From assembly GCF_900103125.1 (NCBI RefSeq), contig NZ_FNJV01000002.1:1094088-1158087 (forward strand): a DNA stretch of 64,000 bases, read 5' to 3'. Source of the stretch: Mucilaginibacter sp. OK268 (GTDB taxonomy: Bacteria > Bacteroidota > Bacteroidia > Sphingobacteriales > Sphingobacteriaceae). The notes under the pieces are model-generated. The model was not told the DNA's origin. It was given only the letters and a program-made list of their open reading frames with translations, and did no database searches. Below, in pieces: positions 45,652 through 54,483 of the stretch (its first letter is position 1; every line of letters starts with the position of its first letter). The position numbers were made by a program, and so were the translations under genes.

Positions 45652-47088
45652 ATGAATGAGATCTTAAAACAAAAAGCGGCAGGTATCAAATTACTGATAA
45701 CCGATTGTGATGGCGTATTAACTGATGCCGGAGTTTATTATGGCAGCAATGGTGAGGACCTGAAAAAATTTAACATGCGCGATGGCATGGGCGTTGAACG
45801 ATTACGTAAATATGCAGGTGTACAAACCAGTATTATTACCGGCGAACTATCACCATCCATAGCCAAAAGAGCCGAAAAATTACAAATAACAGAGTTGCAT
45901 TTAGGCATAAAAGACAAGGTGGCTGTTTTTAAAGAAATATGCGACCGCATGAACCTAAAGCCCGAAGAAATAGCCTATATAGGCGACGACCATAACGACC
46001 TGGAAGTAATAAGACTGGCCGGCTTAACCGCATGCCCTGCAGATGCCCTGCCCCGTATCAAAAACGAGGTGGATATCATCAGTACACTAAACGGCGGTGA
46101 AGGTTGCTTTCGCGAATTTGCCGAATTGATCATCGATGCTAAAAGCAATGCTTTTTCGGCCAGTAGCCTTAACGGTACTATTACCTTAAATAATGGCCGC
46201 ATAATTGGTAAAGGCCAGCCAAGCTATATCATTGCCGAAATTGGTATTAACCACAACGGCTCGTTGGAAACAGCCAAAAAACTGATCGACGAAGCGGTTG
46301 CCGCTAAAGCCGACGCGGTTAAATTTCAGAAACGTACCCCGGAGATCTGTGTACCTAAGGATCAGTGGGAAATTATGCGCGATACCCCATGGGGCCGTAT
46401 AACCTATATTGATTACAAACGCAAAACCGAGTTTGGTATCGCCGAATACGCTACCATCGATCAGTATTGTAAAAAGCTGGGTATCGACTGGTTTGTATCG
46501 GCCTGGGATGTGCCATCGGTTGATTTTATGGAGCAGTTTGATACCGTTATGTACAAGCTTGCCTCGGCATCATTAACTGATTTCGCACTGATACAGCGCA
46601 TCCTGGAAACCGGCAAACCACTGATGCTGTCAACCGGTATGTCAACCATCAAAGAGATCGAGGCTACCATGAATTATGTGATGGCGTTTGATGAAAATTA
46701 TCCGCTATTCATCGCGCATTCTACCTCGGCTTATCCATGCCCGCTACAGGAGCTGAACCTGAAAATGATACAAACCCTGGAAGCCAAATATCCGGGAATC
46801 CCGGTTGGTTATTCCGGTCACGAAACCGGCTTGGCCACTACCGTAGCAGCGGTTACCCTGGGCGCCACTTTTGTAGAGCGCCACTTTACACTTGACCGCG
46901 CCATGTGGGGATCTGACCACGCCGCGTCTGTTGAGCCACAAGGCCTGCAACGCCTGGTTCGCGATATACGCGATGTGGAAACCGCCCTGGGCGATGGGCA
47001 GAAGAAGGTTTACGAATCTGAGCTGGCCCCTATGAAACGCCTGCGGGTAAACATCAGCGACGAATATAAAGAGAAGCCGGTAGCCTAA
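45652..47088 (+). CDS. Fused HAD phosphatase (KdsC-like) and NeuB-type nonulosonate synthase
   Basis: A 478-residue bifunctional protein. Residues ~1-165 are a KdsC-type HAD phosphatase: nucleophile D18 and acid/base D20 in LLITDCDGVLTDAGVYYG, RDGMG, and a late GDDHNDLEVI. Residues ~188-465 are a NeuB-type TIM barrel: YIIAEIGINHNGSLETAKKL, AVKFQKRTPEICVPKDQW, then YKLASASLTDFALIQRIL and GYSGHETGLATTVAAVTLGA with ERHFTLDRAMWGSDH. The C-terminal SAF domain of classical NeuB is missing. The pair suggests synthesis of a 9-phosphate nonulosonate (KDN or sialic-acid like) and its dephosphorylation, as with the separate BT1713/BT1714 enzymes of Bacteroides. No CMP transferase is nearby. Confidence 0.87.
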   Translation: MNEILKQKAAGIKLLITDCDGVLTDAGVYYGSNGEDLKKFNMRDGMGVERLRKYAGVQTSIITGELSPSIAKRAEKLQITELHLGIKDKVAVFKEICDRMNLKPEEIAYIGDDHNDLEVIRLAGLTACPADALPRIKNEVDIISTLNGGEGCFREFAELIIDAKSNAFSASSLNGTITLNNGRIIGKGQPSYIIAEIGINHNGSLETAKKLIDEAVAAKADAVKFQKRTPEICVPKDQWEIMRDTPWGRITYIDYKRKTEFGIAEYATIDQYCKKLGIDWFVSAWDVPSVDFMEQFDTVMYKLASASLTDFALIQRILETGKPLMLSTGMSTIKEIEATMNYVMAFDENYPLFIAHSTSAYPCPLQELNLKMIQTLEAKYPGIPVGYSGHETGLATTVAAVTLGATFVERHFTLDRAMWGSDHAASVEPQGLQRLVRDIRDVETALGDGQKKVYESELAPMKRLRVNISDEYKEKPVA

Positions 47089-47096
47089 TTAATAAG

Positions 47097-47149
47097 TAAT
47101 CCCGTATACTTTTACTTTCATGCACGAAAAGTAAAAGTATACGGGATTA
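47097..47149. terminator. Perfect 22-bp hairpin between convergent genes
   Basis: Arms 47097-47118 and 47128-47149 (begin TAATCCCGTATACTTTTACT) match perfectly around a 9-nt loop. It lies between the HAD-NeuB and DUF4249 stop codons and is a likely bidirectional terminator. Confidence 0.78.
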
Positions 47150-47172
47150 TCCTCGTAAAGATTTTCTTATTA

Positions 47173-47970
47173 TTACTTCACCGTAATGGTTTTAGTTTGA
47201 GTAGTGTGCGCGCTAAAATAACCCAATGCTGATGGGCTAATATTATTGGGAGGATCAGAGGGAGTAACGCCTCCGCCCGGACCAGTATAGTTCTGCTGCA
47301 TCAAAGTAAACCAATACGTATATATTTCTTTATCAACACACTGCATCTCGACAGTCACTTTATCGCCTGGATTTATACCAATATCGTTTTCCATTAAATC
47401 AAAACTTACACTATTTCCATCCGTAAAATCGTCATTATTAACCAACACGCGCTTCACCCGCACATCGTTTACCCACATCAGAAAATTATACTGGTTTGCT
47501 ACCCCTTTCGAATCCAGGTAATGAACCGTTATTTTCCGTGTACCATCGCTACTGTTATAACTGCTGTTTGATGAGCTTACAGACCTTAAGGCAACCAGCT
47601 TAGGCATTACCGAACTGGCCTTGTAGGTTTTTCCATTGGTAACTATATTCACGGTATACGTGTTTCCTGCAACTCCAATCATTTTTGGGGTTGTGTACGT
47701 ACCGGCAGGTGCTTCAGTAAATTTATAAACGTTACCAGCCTGGTCACTTACGGTAACCGTTGCGCCTGTTACCGGAGGATAGGTGTTGGTATTTGAAACA
47801 GCCACATTAGTATTAAGCTTTATAACTTGGGGACCCAGTACATCGGTAATGTTCCCTTCAATAACCAGTCTGTCTGTTTCATTATCCAGCCTGATATCGA
47901 TCACCTTATCGCAGGAAGTAATAACCAGGATAAAGGAAAATAACATGAAATAAATAAGGGGAGTTTTCAT
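47173..47970 (-). CDS. DUF4249-family lipoprotein
   Basis: A 265-residue lipoprotein. The start at 47970 is chosen because it gives a clear signal with lipobox I-T-S-C20 (ILVITSCDKVIDIRL); an upstream in-frame ATG lies inside the TonB-receptor coding region. The DUF4249 features are RLVIEGNITDVLGPQVIKLN, an Ig-like stretch (VTGATVTVSDQAGNVYKFTE), and a later aromatic-rich LMQQNYTGPGGG. Such lipoproteins are encoded next to a carboxypeptidase-regulatory-domain TonB receptor and may be its surface partner. Here the receptor gene ends 16 bp upstream, so the two form an operon. Confidence 0.88.
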   Translation of the reverse strand: MKTPLIYFMLFSFILVITSCDKVIDIRLDNETDRLVIEGNITDVLGPQVIKLNTNVAVSNTNTYPPVTGATVTVSDQAGNVYKFTEAPAGTYTTPKMIGVAGNTYTVNIVTNGKTYKASSVMPKLVALRSVSSSNSSYNSSDGTRKITVHYLDSKGVANQYNFLMWVNDVRVKRVLVNNDDFTDGNSVSFDLMENDIGINPGDKVTVEMQCVDKEIYTYWFTLMQQNYTGPGGGVTPSDPPNNISPSALGYFSAHTTQTKTITVK

Positions 47971-47986
47971 AGGATCATGTTTTAGT

Positions 47987-50320
47987 TTAAAAATTAAAAT
48001 TCCAGGTAACTGATGGTATAAGGGTTGCAAAAATGCTTGTCTCAACCGCCTCGGTAGTATTAGGGACGGTTTTACTATCTCTGAATGTTATGCTATAAGG
48101 ATCTCTGTGCGCGTAAACGTTGTAAACACTGAATGTCCAGCTGGAATGGTACTTTTTATGTTCTTTCCCATCGAGTGTGGCACCAATATCTAACCTGTTT
48201 GATGAAGGCATGCGGCGCCCGTTTCGTTCGGAATAAGAAAAGGTAGTGAGCCCTCCCGAACTATATTTCCCGGTAGGATAGGTAACAGCGTTCCCGGTAC
48301 CATAAATAAACGTGCTCGAGAAAGTCCACCGTTTATTGAGCTGATAAATACCAACAACAGAAACATCATGTGTACGGTCCTGCCTTGCAGGATAATAATG
48401 CCCGTTATTAATGTCATCAAACTTCCGTTCAGTGCGCGATAAGGTATAACCTATCCATCCATTAAAACGGCCATACTTTTTCTTCAAGAACACTTCCACA
48501 CCATAGGCCCTGCCGCTACCGTAAGTGAGGAGCGACTCTACATCCTGATTAACTAAAAGCTGGGAACCATCTTTATAATCAATCTGGTTCTGCATCCATT
48601 TATAATATACTTCGGTTGAAAACTCAAAGGCATTATCGCTGAAATTCTTAAAGTATCCGGTTGATACCTGATCTGCTATTTCGGGCTTTATATTATTACT
48701 GCTCATCACATACAAATAGGTAGGCGTGTTGCTAGATGAATTACTAAGCAAATGAATGTTTTGAGTATTGCGGTTATAAGAGGCCTTTATTGAATTTTGA
48801 TCGTCTATTACATAATTTGCTGTAAAGCGCGGTTCCAGATTTAAATATTTTTTTACGAGGTCGGTTTTGGAGTAATATATTTTTGAGCTTATAACATTGC
48901 CTGCGTCATCATAAGTTTTAAATGTTCCCGGGCCCAATAAAAATAATCCCCCTAATCTTAAACCATACAGAAAGGTCAAGTGCTTGTTAACTTTCCATTC
49001 ATCACTGGCATACAGGGCATTTTCAAAACCGTGCCTTTTTTCTACATGTCTTTCGTTATAACTTGAGTTTTTTGGAGATGTTATATCTCCCGGTGTGATA
49101 TCATGGAGCAGGATATTGAATCCAAATTTCAGCGTATGCTGATAACCGATGGAATACTGTAAATCCTCCTTTAAATTAATATCATTAATTTCAGACGTCG
49201 CTTTAAACGACCGTGTATTCTGAAGGCCCTGCACAACAAAGTTGTAACTGCTGTAAATAACAGAGGTATTGGAAAACAACCTGGTGCTAAATAAATGGGT
49301 AAACCTGAGAGTGCCGGTTTTATTTCCCCAATTGGTTCCTAAAACATCTTTTAAAGCCAAAACATCTCTACCGAGGTAACCCGAAATATAAATGGCGTTC
49401 TTATCATTAAAATGATAATTGGCTTTTGCATTAACATCATAAAAGTAGAGCGAGTTCCCTCTTATACTGGTATCTGTTGTGAGTTTTAAAAACAGGTCAA
49501 CGTATGTTCTGCGGGCACTTACCATGAATGATCCTTTATCTTTTACAAGCGGCCCCTCAACTTTGATTCTCGAAGAAATAAGACCGATGCCACCCTGTAC
49601 AGCAAAATCTTTATCATTGCCATCATTCATCTTAATATCCAAAACCGAAGATAAGCGGCCACCATATTCAGCCGGCATCCCGCCTTTATAGATACTCACA
49701 TCTTTAATAGCATCAGAATTAAATGTTGAAAAGAAGCCTAATAAGTGCGACGCGTTATATATCGGGGCTTCGTCCAGCAAGATCAGATTTTGGTCTGATG
49801 CTCCGCCACGCACATAAAAACCGGTATTACCTTCACCAGCCGACTTAATACCTGGCAACAGCGTTATCGTTTTCAGGATGTCCCTTTCGCCTAACAGCAC
49901 AGGCACCTGGTTAATTTGTGTCATATTCAATTTCTCCACACCCATCTGGGGCAATACAACATTGTCATTACTCAGCCGCTTGGCCCTCACAACAACTTCT
50001 TGCAAACCATTTTTGGGAGATAGTGATATATTAATAACCTGGTTTTTATGAAGAGATACTTTTTGAGCAATGGTGTTATACCCAACACAGGTAAATAATA
50101 AAGTGTATTCCCCTTCGGTAACGGCCAGTGAGTAAAAACCATAATTGTTAGTAGCCGTTCCAACCGCCGAAAGTTCCTGAAGGGTAACGGAGGCACCTAT
50201 TAAGGTTTCACCTGTAGCAGCATCCTTAACAGTTCCGTTAATGGTAGCCTTCTTTTGAGCATAGGCGGCAATGGCGGTGAATGTTATGAAAATAGTAAAG
50301 ATAGATTTGGCCATTTGCAT
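47987..50320 (-). CDS. TonB-dependent outer-membrane receptor with N-terminal carboxypeptidase-regulatory-like domain
   Basis: A 777-residue receptor. Signal peptide ~1-22 (ends AIAAYAQ). A CarboxypepD_reg-like domain (~24-105) includes INGTVKDAATGETLIGASVT. The plug domain (~120-220) holds LGERDILKTITLLPGIKSAG and GFYVRGGASDQNLILLDEAP. The barrel runs to the C-terminal PSVTWNFNF with terminal Phe. It imports an unknown ligand using TonB energy. No SusD partner is present; instead a DUF4249 lipoprotein follows. A LytS/LytTR pair is divergent, which suggests that pair controls the receptor operon. A second start at 50314 would shorten the signal by two residues. Confidence 0.93.
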   Translation of the reverse strand: MQMAKSIFTIFITFTAIAAYAQKKATINGTVKDAATGETLIGASVTLQELSAVGTATNNYGFYSLAVTEGEYTLLFTCVGYNTIAQKVSLHKNQVINISLSPKNGLQEVVVRAKRLSNDNVVLPQMGVEKLNMTQINQVPVLLGERDILKTITLLPGIKSAGEGNTGFYVRGGASDQNLILLDEAPIYNASHLLGFFSTFNSDAIKDVSIYKGGMPAEYGGRLSSVLDIKMNDGNDKDFAVQGGIGLISSRIKVEGPLVKDKGSFMVSARRTYVDLFLKLTTDTSIRGNSLYFYDVNAKANYHFNDKNAIYISGYLGRDVLALKDVLGTNWGNKTGTLRFTHLFSTRLFSNTSVIYSSYNFVVQGLQNTRSFKATSEINDINLKEDLQYSIGYQHTLKFGFNILLHDITPGDITSPKNSSYNERHVEKRHGFENALYASDEWKVNKHLTFLYGLRLGGLFLLGPGTFKTYDDAGNVISSKIYYSKTDLVKKYLNLEPRFTANYVIDDQNSIKASYNRNTQNIHLLSNSSSNTPTYLYVMSSNNIKPEIADQVSTGYFKNFSDNAFEFSTEVYYKWMQNQIDYKDGSQLLVNQDVESLLTYGSGRAYGVEVFLKKKYGRFNGWIGYTLSRTERKFDDINNGHYYPARQDRTHDVSVVGIYQLNKRWTFSSTFIYGTGNAVTYPTGKYSSGGLTTFSYSERNGRRMPSSNRLDIGATLDGKEHKKYHSSWTFSVYNVYAHRDPYSITFRDSKTVPNTTEAVETSIFATLIPSVTWNFNF

Positions 50321-50466
50321 ATAGCACTAAGGTATCTTTATCGACCACTAAACTATTTTAATTTATACGAAACCCCGTATAAATTATAGCAAGTGCGCTA
50401 TCGCTTATACTAAAAAACATGAGCGTTAAGCAAATTCAGATGAGTATTAATAAAATTATTAAACTA

Positions 50467-50500
50467 ACATTTGGTATAATAATTTACACATTTGGTATAA
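50467..50500. promoter_or_regulatory. Direct repeats spaced 21 bp; candidate LytTR binding site
   Basis: ACATTTGGTATAA occurs exactly at 50467-50479 and 50488-50500, 21 bp from start to start (two helical turns). LytTR-domain regulators typically bind 9-bp direct repeats with this spacing. The site is between the TonB-receptor operon and the LytS/LytTR operon, 52 bp before the latter. Confidence 0.6.
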
Positions 50501-50551
50501 ACAAAACTTACACCCTGTTTAAAATGTTTATTTTTAAAAGATAGATATCCA

Positions 50552-51622
50552 ATGAAACCTGAAACCGACACAAAGCAGTTAAATAATGATATGCTGATAC
50601 AATTTTTAAGCAGCACGAAATATAGAATTTACAGGCATATCGCACTGGTCTTATTTCTCGGGGCTATATTTTCAAGTACCAAAGACACCTTTATTGAACC
50701 GGTTAACACGTATTTAAAAATCACCTTCTTTCTTATCCTGATGTTGCTGTTTTATATTAACATGTATGTGCTGATACCTCGTTATGTATTCAATGCCAGT
50801 TATGTAAAATACTTTATTTGGGTAATCATACTATTTGTTGTGGCTTTGTTATTTTTTGTATCCGGAAGATACCTGATCAATCCTTATTTTAAATTTCATT
50901 ATAAGGCCAGCAACGAAAACACCAGTATCCTGCTCTTTACTTTTATAACGTTAATATTCCTGATCCTGATAGCCGCCTCTGCTGCCATTAAATTATTTCA
51001 GCACTCTATTATTGTTAACCAGCGTATCAATGATCTGGAAACTGTTACTATACAGGCAGAATTGGAGCAATTAAAAAACCAGATCAATCCGCATTTTTTA
51101 TTTAACATGCTCAATAATGTTAATGTGCTAACACAAACCGATCCCGAAAAGGCATCACAAGTGGTAATGAAATTAAGCGACCTGCTCCGCTACCAGCTTT
51201 ATGATAGTACAAGGAATAAAGTTTTACTCACAGCGGAGATCCGTTTTTTGGAAGACTTTTTGAACCTGGAAAAAATACGGCGTGATAACTTTGAGTTTAT
51301 CATGTCACGTGAGGGAGACATCAGTGGTGTGCAGGTATCACCCTCGCTTTTTATTACCTTTGTTGAAAATGCTGTAAAGCACAACATGGATGCCGAAAAC
51401 ACATCCTATATTCATGTATTTTTTAAAGTAAATCATAACGAGATCAATTTTATTTGTATCAATTCAAAACCCCGGATAGAAGTGATCAGCAATAATGGTA
51501 ATGGCGGGTTGGGGCTGGGAAATGTAAAGCGGAGATTGGAATTACTTTATCACGAAAAGCATTTTTTACGGATCCAGGATGATAAAGATAAATTTCGTGT
51601 AGACTTAAAGATTATCCTATGA
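50552..51622 (+). CDS. LytS-type sensor histidine kinase
   Basis: A 356-residue kinase of the His_kinase (LytS/YehU) group. Four membrane helices lie at ~26-42, 55-77, 86-106 and 125-147. The kinase region begins with a short coiled coil and contains H181 in QLKNQINPHFLFNMLNNVNV. A HATPase region follows with FVENAVKHNMDAE and GGLGLGNVKRRLELLY. No large extracellular sensor domain exists, so the signal may be in the membrane. The stop overlaps the response-regulator start (ATGA), indicating translational coupling. Confidence 0.92.
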   Translation: MKPETDTKQLNNDMLIQFLSSTKYRIYRHIALVLFLGAIFSSTKDTFIEPVNTYLKITFFLILMLLFYINMYVLIPRYVFNASYVKYFIWVIILFVVALLFFVSGRYLINPYFKFHYKASNENTSILLFTFITLIFLILIAASAAIKLFQHSIIVNQRINDLETVTIQAELEQLKNQINPHFLFNMLNNVNVLTQTDPEKASQVVMKLSDLLRYQLYDSTRNKVLLTAEIRFLEDFLNLEKIRRDNFEFIMSREGDISGVQVSPSLFITFVENAVKHNMDAENTSYIHVFFKVNHNEINFICINSKPRIEVISNNGNGGLGLGNVKRRLELLYHEKHFLRIQDDKDKFRVDLKIIL

Positions 51623-52341
51623 ATTGCATCATTGTGGATGATGAACCCTTAGCACGGGAGGCCATTCAATTATTTATTAACAAAACACCTAATCTACAAC
51701 TACTTAATAGCTTTGGGAGTGCCAATGCCGCGGTAAAATTTATCAACGAGACCCCGGTCGACCTGATTTTTCTGGATATTCAAATGCCGGGCATCAGCGG
51801 AATGGAGTTTGCTAAAATGATACCAGCAAAAACTTTACTCATTTTCACTACGGCTTATGCAGAATATGCCTTAGAAGGCTTTGAGGTTGAAGCTATTGAT
51901 TACCTCATTAAACCCATACGGCAGGAACGCTTTCTGAAAGCGGTGAATAAAGCACAGTTTTACCAGGATATTTTAAAATCCGATCATTCGAACAACAAAA
52001 TTGAGAATATAGCGGAGGATTATTTTTTTGTTAAAGCCGACCGGAAATATATTAAGATCTATTTTAAAGATATTCTGTTTATAGAAGGACTTAAAGATTA
52101 TGTAGTGATGCAAACCGACGATCAAAAGGTTATAACCGCCATGAATATAAAAACCATTCATGAACAGCTACCCCAAAATCAGTTTGCCCGTATCAGCAAA
52201 TCTTATATCATCAACATTAATCAAATAACCGCTTTTGATAATAATACAGTGAACATACGCAAGTACGAAATATCCATTGGCAACGCTTACCGCACTTACT
52301 TTTTTGATGAATTTGTAACCAAGAAAATATTAAGCAGGTAA
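51619..52341 (+). CDS. LytTR-family response regulator
   Basis: A 240-residue regulator. The receiver domain (~1-120) has acidic residues in IIVDDEPLAREA, phosphoacceptor D53 in LIFLDIQMPGISGMEF, and a lysine near residue 103 (YLIKPIRQERF). The LytTR DNA-binding domain (~135-238) contains FFVKADRKYIKIYFKDILFI and ARISKSYIININQITAFDNN. It overlaps its kinase gene by 4 bp. The likely target is the divergent TonB-receptor/DUF4249 operon through the direct repeats at 50467-50500. Confidence 0.93.
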   Translation: MNCIIVDDEPLAREAIQLFINKTPNLQLLNSFGSANAAVKFINETPVDLIFLDIQMPGISGMEFAKMIPAKTLLIFTTAYAEYALEGFEVEAIDYLIKPIRQERFLKAVNKAQFYQDILKSDHSNNKIENIAEDYFFVKADRKYIKIYFKDILFIEGLKDYVVMQTDDQKVITAMNIKTIHEQLPQNQFARISKSYIININQITAFDNNTVNIRKYEISIGNAYRTYFFDEFVTKKILSR

Positions 52342-52504
52342 AGCCTGTCTCCCAAACCATTTAGGAGCTGTTGTTATTATTCGGCTTTAATTTCTGTAGT
52401 TTTAGCTGAATTAAACCGCGTTTTAAAAGGTTCGCGACTAATCGCCTAATTTCAACCAATTCTCCCTAAAATTCCTTTAATTTGCCAAAAGTTTAATTTT
52501 ACCA

Positions 52505-53320
52505 ATGCAAGATCTTAAAAAACTGATTGAGGATGCCTGGGAAGACAGGAATCTGCTGAACTATAATGAATATACCACCGCTATCGAAACCGTTATTGAA
52601 CGGTTGGATAAAGGCGAGATCCGTGTAGCCGAACCAATTGGTTCACGCTGGCATGTGAACGAGTGGATTAAAAAAGCAGTAGTGCTGTATTTCCCTACCC
52701 GTCAGATGGAAGAAATTAAGGTTGGGCCTTTTGTTTTTCATGATAAAATGAAACTGAAGACCAATTATAAAGCTACCGGTGTACGCGTAGTACCTCATGG
52801 TATTGCCCGGTATGGCGCTTACCTGGCAAAAGGTGTTATCATGATGCCATCGTATGTAAACATTGGCGCTTATGTTGATGAAGGTACTATGGTTGATACC
52901 TGGGCTACTGTAGGTTCATGCGCGCAGATAGGCAAGCATGTGCATTTAAGCGGTGGTGTTGGTATTGGCGGTGTACTGGAGCCATTACAGGCTGCCCCGG
53001 TTATTATTGAAGACAACTGTTTCCTTGGATCACGCGCTATTGTGGTTGAAGGTGTGCATGTAGAACATGAGGCGGTATTAGGTGCCAATGTGGTTTTAAC
53101 CGCGTCGACCAAAATTATTGATGTAACTGGTTCAACCCCGGTTGAATATAAAGGCCGCGTACCGGCACGTTCGGTAGTTATCCCGGGCTCATATACCAAA
53201 AAGTTCCCTGCCGGCGATTTTCAGGTACCTTGTGCTCTGATCATCGGTACCCGTAAGGAATCAACCGATAAAAAAACATCATTGAACGACGCGTTAAGGG
53301 AAAATAACGTAGCGGTTTAA
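52505..53320 (+). CDS. dapD: Tetrahydrodipicolinate N-succinyltransferase
   Basis: A 271-residue enzyme at the standard DapD length. A helical N-terminal domain (~1-100) precedes a left-handed beta-helix of hexapeptide repeats (for example GAYVDEGTMVDTWATVGSCA and VHLSGGVGIGGVLEPLQAAP, then VIIEDNCFLGSRAIVVEGVH). It transfers a succinyl group from succinyl-CoA to tetrahydrodipicolinate in the lysine and diaminopimelate pathway, feeding peptidoglycan. It is not next to other dap genes. A word array lies 3 bp after the stop. Confidence 0.96.
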   Translation: MQDLKKLIEDAWEDRNLLNYNEYTTAIETVIERLDKGEIRVAEPIGSRWHVNEWIKKAVVLYFPTRQMEEIKVGPFVFHDKMKLKTNYKATGVRVVPHGIARYGAYLAKGVIMMPSYVNIGAYVDEGTMVDTWATVGSCAQIGKHVHLSGGVGIGGVLEPLQAAPVIIEDNCFLGSRAIVVEGVHVEHEAVLGANVVLTASTKIIDVTGSTPVEYKGRVPARSVVIPGSYTKKFPAGDFQVPCALIIGTRKESTDKKTSLNDALRENNVAV

Positions 53321-53322
53321 TT

Positions 53323-53416
53323 TAGATGTGAGACGTTAGATATGAGATTTGAGACTACCTTCTAAACGAAATAGTAAAAAAATCTCATATCTCATGTCTC
53401 ATATCTCATATCTCAA
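53323..53416. repeat. Word-array stem-loop (word GATATGAGA)
   Basis: AGATGTGAGACGTTAGATAT on the left is matched by ATCTCATATCTCATGTCTCA and further ATATCTC units on the right. It fills the whole dapD-GT9 gap. Confidence 0.82.
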
Positions 53417-53419
53417 AAA

Positions 53420-54406
53420 ATGAAGATACTGATAAGACTGCCCAACTGGCTTGGCGATGTGGTGATGAGCACTGCATTTGTTAACGCGGTTGGTCAGCTT
53501 TATCCTGATGCTCAGATCGATGTGATCATTAAAAAAGAGCTCAGCAACATAGCCCCCCTTATACCAGGCTTAACCCAAATTCATCCTTTTTCAAAACAGG
53601 AGTTCAGTGGTCTTGGCGGCGTTTATCGCTTTGGTAAAAATCTGAAATCCGAAAAATACGACCTCTTTTTTAATCTGCCCCAATCGCTTTCCTCATTGGT
53701 GATGGCCTGGGCCACAGGAGCAAAAAAACGGGTAGGTTTTGGCAAAGAGGGCGGTTTTTTCTTACTGACTAACTCCCTCAAAAAGCCTGCTAACCAACAC
53801 CGAGTTGACGAATATGTATCTTTACTGGAGCAATTTACCGGTAAAGCTATAACTCATAAGCAGGTAAAGCTAAATGTCCCCCTAACAGAGCCCAAACAAA
53901 ATAACCGGATGCTGATCAATTTTAATTCCGAAGCATCATCACGCAGGATGCCGCTGGATAAAGGGCAGGCGCTACTGAATAAATTAACCGCTGCTTTTCC
54001 GGATATTACTTTTGGTTTGATCGGTTCGTCTAAAGAGACTGATTTTGTAAGTCAGCTTATTACCGGTTCTGAGAACCCCGAAAAGTTAGAAAACTATGCC
54101 GGCAAAACTGATCTGCCGGGTTTATGCAGCCTGATGGCGCAAAGCGCGGCCATGTTAACTACCGATTCCGGGCCGGCTCATTTGGCCAATAGTGTGGGTA
54201 CGCCAGTTATCGTATTGTTTGGCGCCGGCAATGAGCATAACACCGCCCCTTATAACAAACAAAATTTAACCGTACTGCGTTATGGTAAACTAACCTGCGA
54301 ACCTTGTGTGCGCAATACCTGCAAACTTTATGGAGTTCCGCGATGTATGGAACTGCTGGATGAATTGCAAATTATAAACGCGTTAAATCAAGAGTCAAGA
54401 TATTAG
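53420..54406 (+). CDS. GT9-family glycosyltransferase (heptosyltransferase-like)
   Basis: A 328-residue GT-B enzyme of family 9, the LPS heptosyltransferase family. The start KILIRLPNWLGDVVMSTAFV is the ADP-heptose transferase signature. The donor half carries TDSGPAHLANSVGTPVIVLF and a Cys-rich CEPCVRNTCKLYGVPRCM. It should add a sugar to LPS core or a related glycolipid at the inner membrane. The last five residues and stop codon (QESRY) are written by the repeat that follows, so the natural C-terminus may have been changed by repeat spread. Confidence 0.88.
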   Translation: MKILIRLPNWLGDVVMSTAFVNAVGQLYPDAQIDVIIKKELSNIAPLIPGLTQIHPFSKQEFSGLGGVYRFGKNLKSEKYDLFFNLPQSLSSLVMAWATGAKKRVGFGKEGGFFLLTNSLKKPANQHRVDEYVSLLEQFTGKAITHKQVKLNVPLTEPKQNNRMLINFNSEASSRRMPLDKGQALLNKLTAAFPDITFGLIGSSKETDFVSQLITGSENPEKLENYAGKTDLPGLCSLMAQSAAMLTTDSGPAHLANSVGTPVIVLFGAGNEHNTAPYNKQNLTVLRYGKLTCEPCVRNTCKLYGVPRCMELLDELQIINALNQESRY

Positions 54407-54468
54407 AATCAAGAGGAAAAAATATTTAACTATTTTCCTGGTTCTTGACTCTTGGTTCTTGATTCTAA
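54387..54468. repeat. Word-array stem-loop overlapping the GT9 stop codon (word GAATCAAGA)
   Basis: AATCAAGAGTCAAGATATTA begins inside the GT9 coding sequence. The complement TTCTTGACTCTTGGTTCTTG closes the stem before the YrdC-like gene. Confidence 0.82.
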
Positions 54469-54483
54469 TAAAATATACCAACC

